A stretch of DNA of 64,000 nt, taken from assembly GCA_037043235.1 (NCBI GenBank), contig JAWRVZ010000278.1:520001-584000 (forward strand), given 5' to 3'. This DNA is from Rhodeus uyekii (Eukaryota > Chordata > Actinopteri > Cypriniformes > Acheilognathidae). The notes beneath the pieces were generated by a model. The model ran no database searches and had not been told where the DNA came from. It saw only the letters and a program-made list of their open reading frames with translations. The position numbers and the translations under genes were made by a program. Below, piece by piece: positions 63,525 through 64,000 of the stretch (position 1 is its first letter; every line of letters begins with the position of its first letter).

Positions 63525-63860
63525 ATGAAAATGCTCGGCAAGATTTTCCATCTACGCGCAACAGGGGGCGCCGTGTTTCCGTCTGAAGAAATGTCACGCA
63601 TCGGAAGTCGCTTAACGATGGGCGGAGCAAAGTCGTCTGGAGGGCGGGGCAGATTCGGTGGCCTTTCTGTGAACTCTGATTCTAGACCGAGGAGGGGGCT
63701 GTTATGAAGGACCGAAAATATGGCCATGGCGAGGTATTTCGGTTCTGTTTTAGAGAACCATCTTCTGGCCCGCAGGAGGGGTCTGACCGAACGATGACCC
63801 GCCGACTGGGGTCAGAAGTTCAGGAAATGTCATGTCACGGCTGACGTGACGGTCTGCGAT
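63525..63860. other. GC-rich patch at the right edge
   Basis: Markedly higher G+C and CpG than the surroundings (GGGGGCGCCGTG, GGAGGGCGGGGC, GGGCGGAGC). Open frames on both strands are short and show no recognised domain. It could be a promoter/CpG island of a gene beyond the window, or a GC-rich repeat. Confidence 0.35.
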
Positions 63861-64000
63861 TAGTTTTGAGCCCCCAAAAAACCCTGAATAAAAAAAATCC
63901 GCCTTTATTCTTGCCCATGTAAATCTATGATACCAGACACATGAACTTCAGATGAACCTTGCTTAATTCTTTCATAGGGACAAAGAGAGTTCATATATGG

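Overview
The window is a piece of a vertebrate nuclear genome, almost certainly a teleost and most likely a cyprinid-type fish. Three genes with vertebrate-style multi-exon structure sit in AT-rich DNA full of DNA transposons, tRNA-derived SINEs, LTR remnants, microsatellites and a DIRS retroelement of the kind common in fish. No bacterial features, CRISPR arrays or rRNA genes were seen.

Layout. Positions 1-6700 are repeat-rich: a 52-bp minisatellite, a minus-strand retroviral-type LTR with leader, a hAT/BED-finger fragment and several MITE pieces. Positions 6702-37841 hold armc9 on the minus strand. I mapped 23 coding exons by reading frame, splice sites and homology, giving at least 781 codons; the last few residues were not located. 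Its introns carry a nearly full-length but decayed DIRS element (13382-18405), pogo-like MITEs, a solo LTR, a Tc1 relic, SINEs and a (CA)n/(CACG)n tract. Intron 5 has U12-type splice signals and intron 7 is GC-AG. Positions 37842-39010 are a head-to-head intergenic region containing a ~125-bp (TA)n tract. Positions 39011-47025 hold polr2h on the plus strand (5 coding exons, 150 aa), whose third intron is filled by a ~5.6-kb satellite of ~112-bp units. Positions 47.7-49.1 kb are Tc1-type relics with a nested SINE. Positions 50306-59424 hold an mfsd8-like major facilitator gene on the plus strand (11 coding exons, 484 aa), with a 42-bp minisatellite just upstream and a Harbinger-type element, itself containing a nested MITE, in intron 7. 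Positions 59.4-64 kb are 3' UTR and AT-rich intergenic DNA, with a GC-rich patch at the right edge.

The three genes are unrelated housekeeping or cell-biological genes: ciliary basal body, shared RNA polymerase subunit, and probable endolysosomal transporter. No operon-like system is present. I found no convincing new gene system. The most informative structures are the DIRS element, whose ends, internal complementary region and GTT insertion site can be read directly; the satellite, which seems to have grown out of an internal piece of a dispersed repeat and contains a 29-bp micro-inversion; and the minor-spliceosome intron in armc9.
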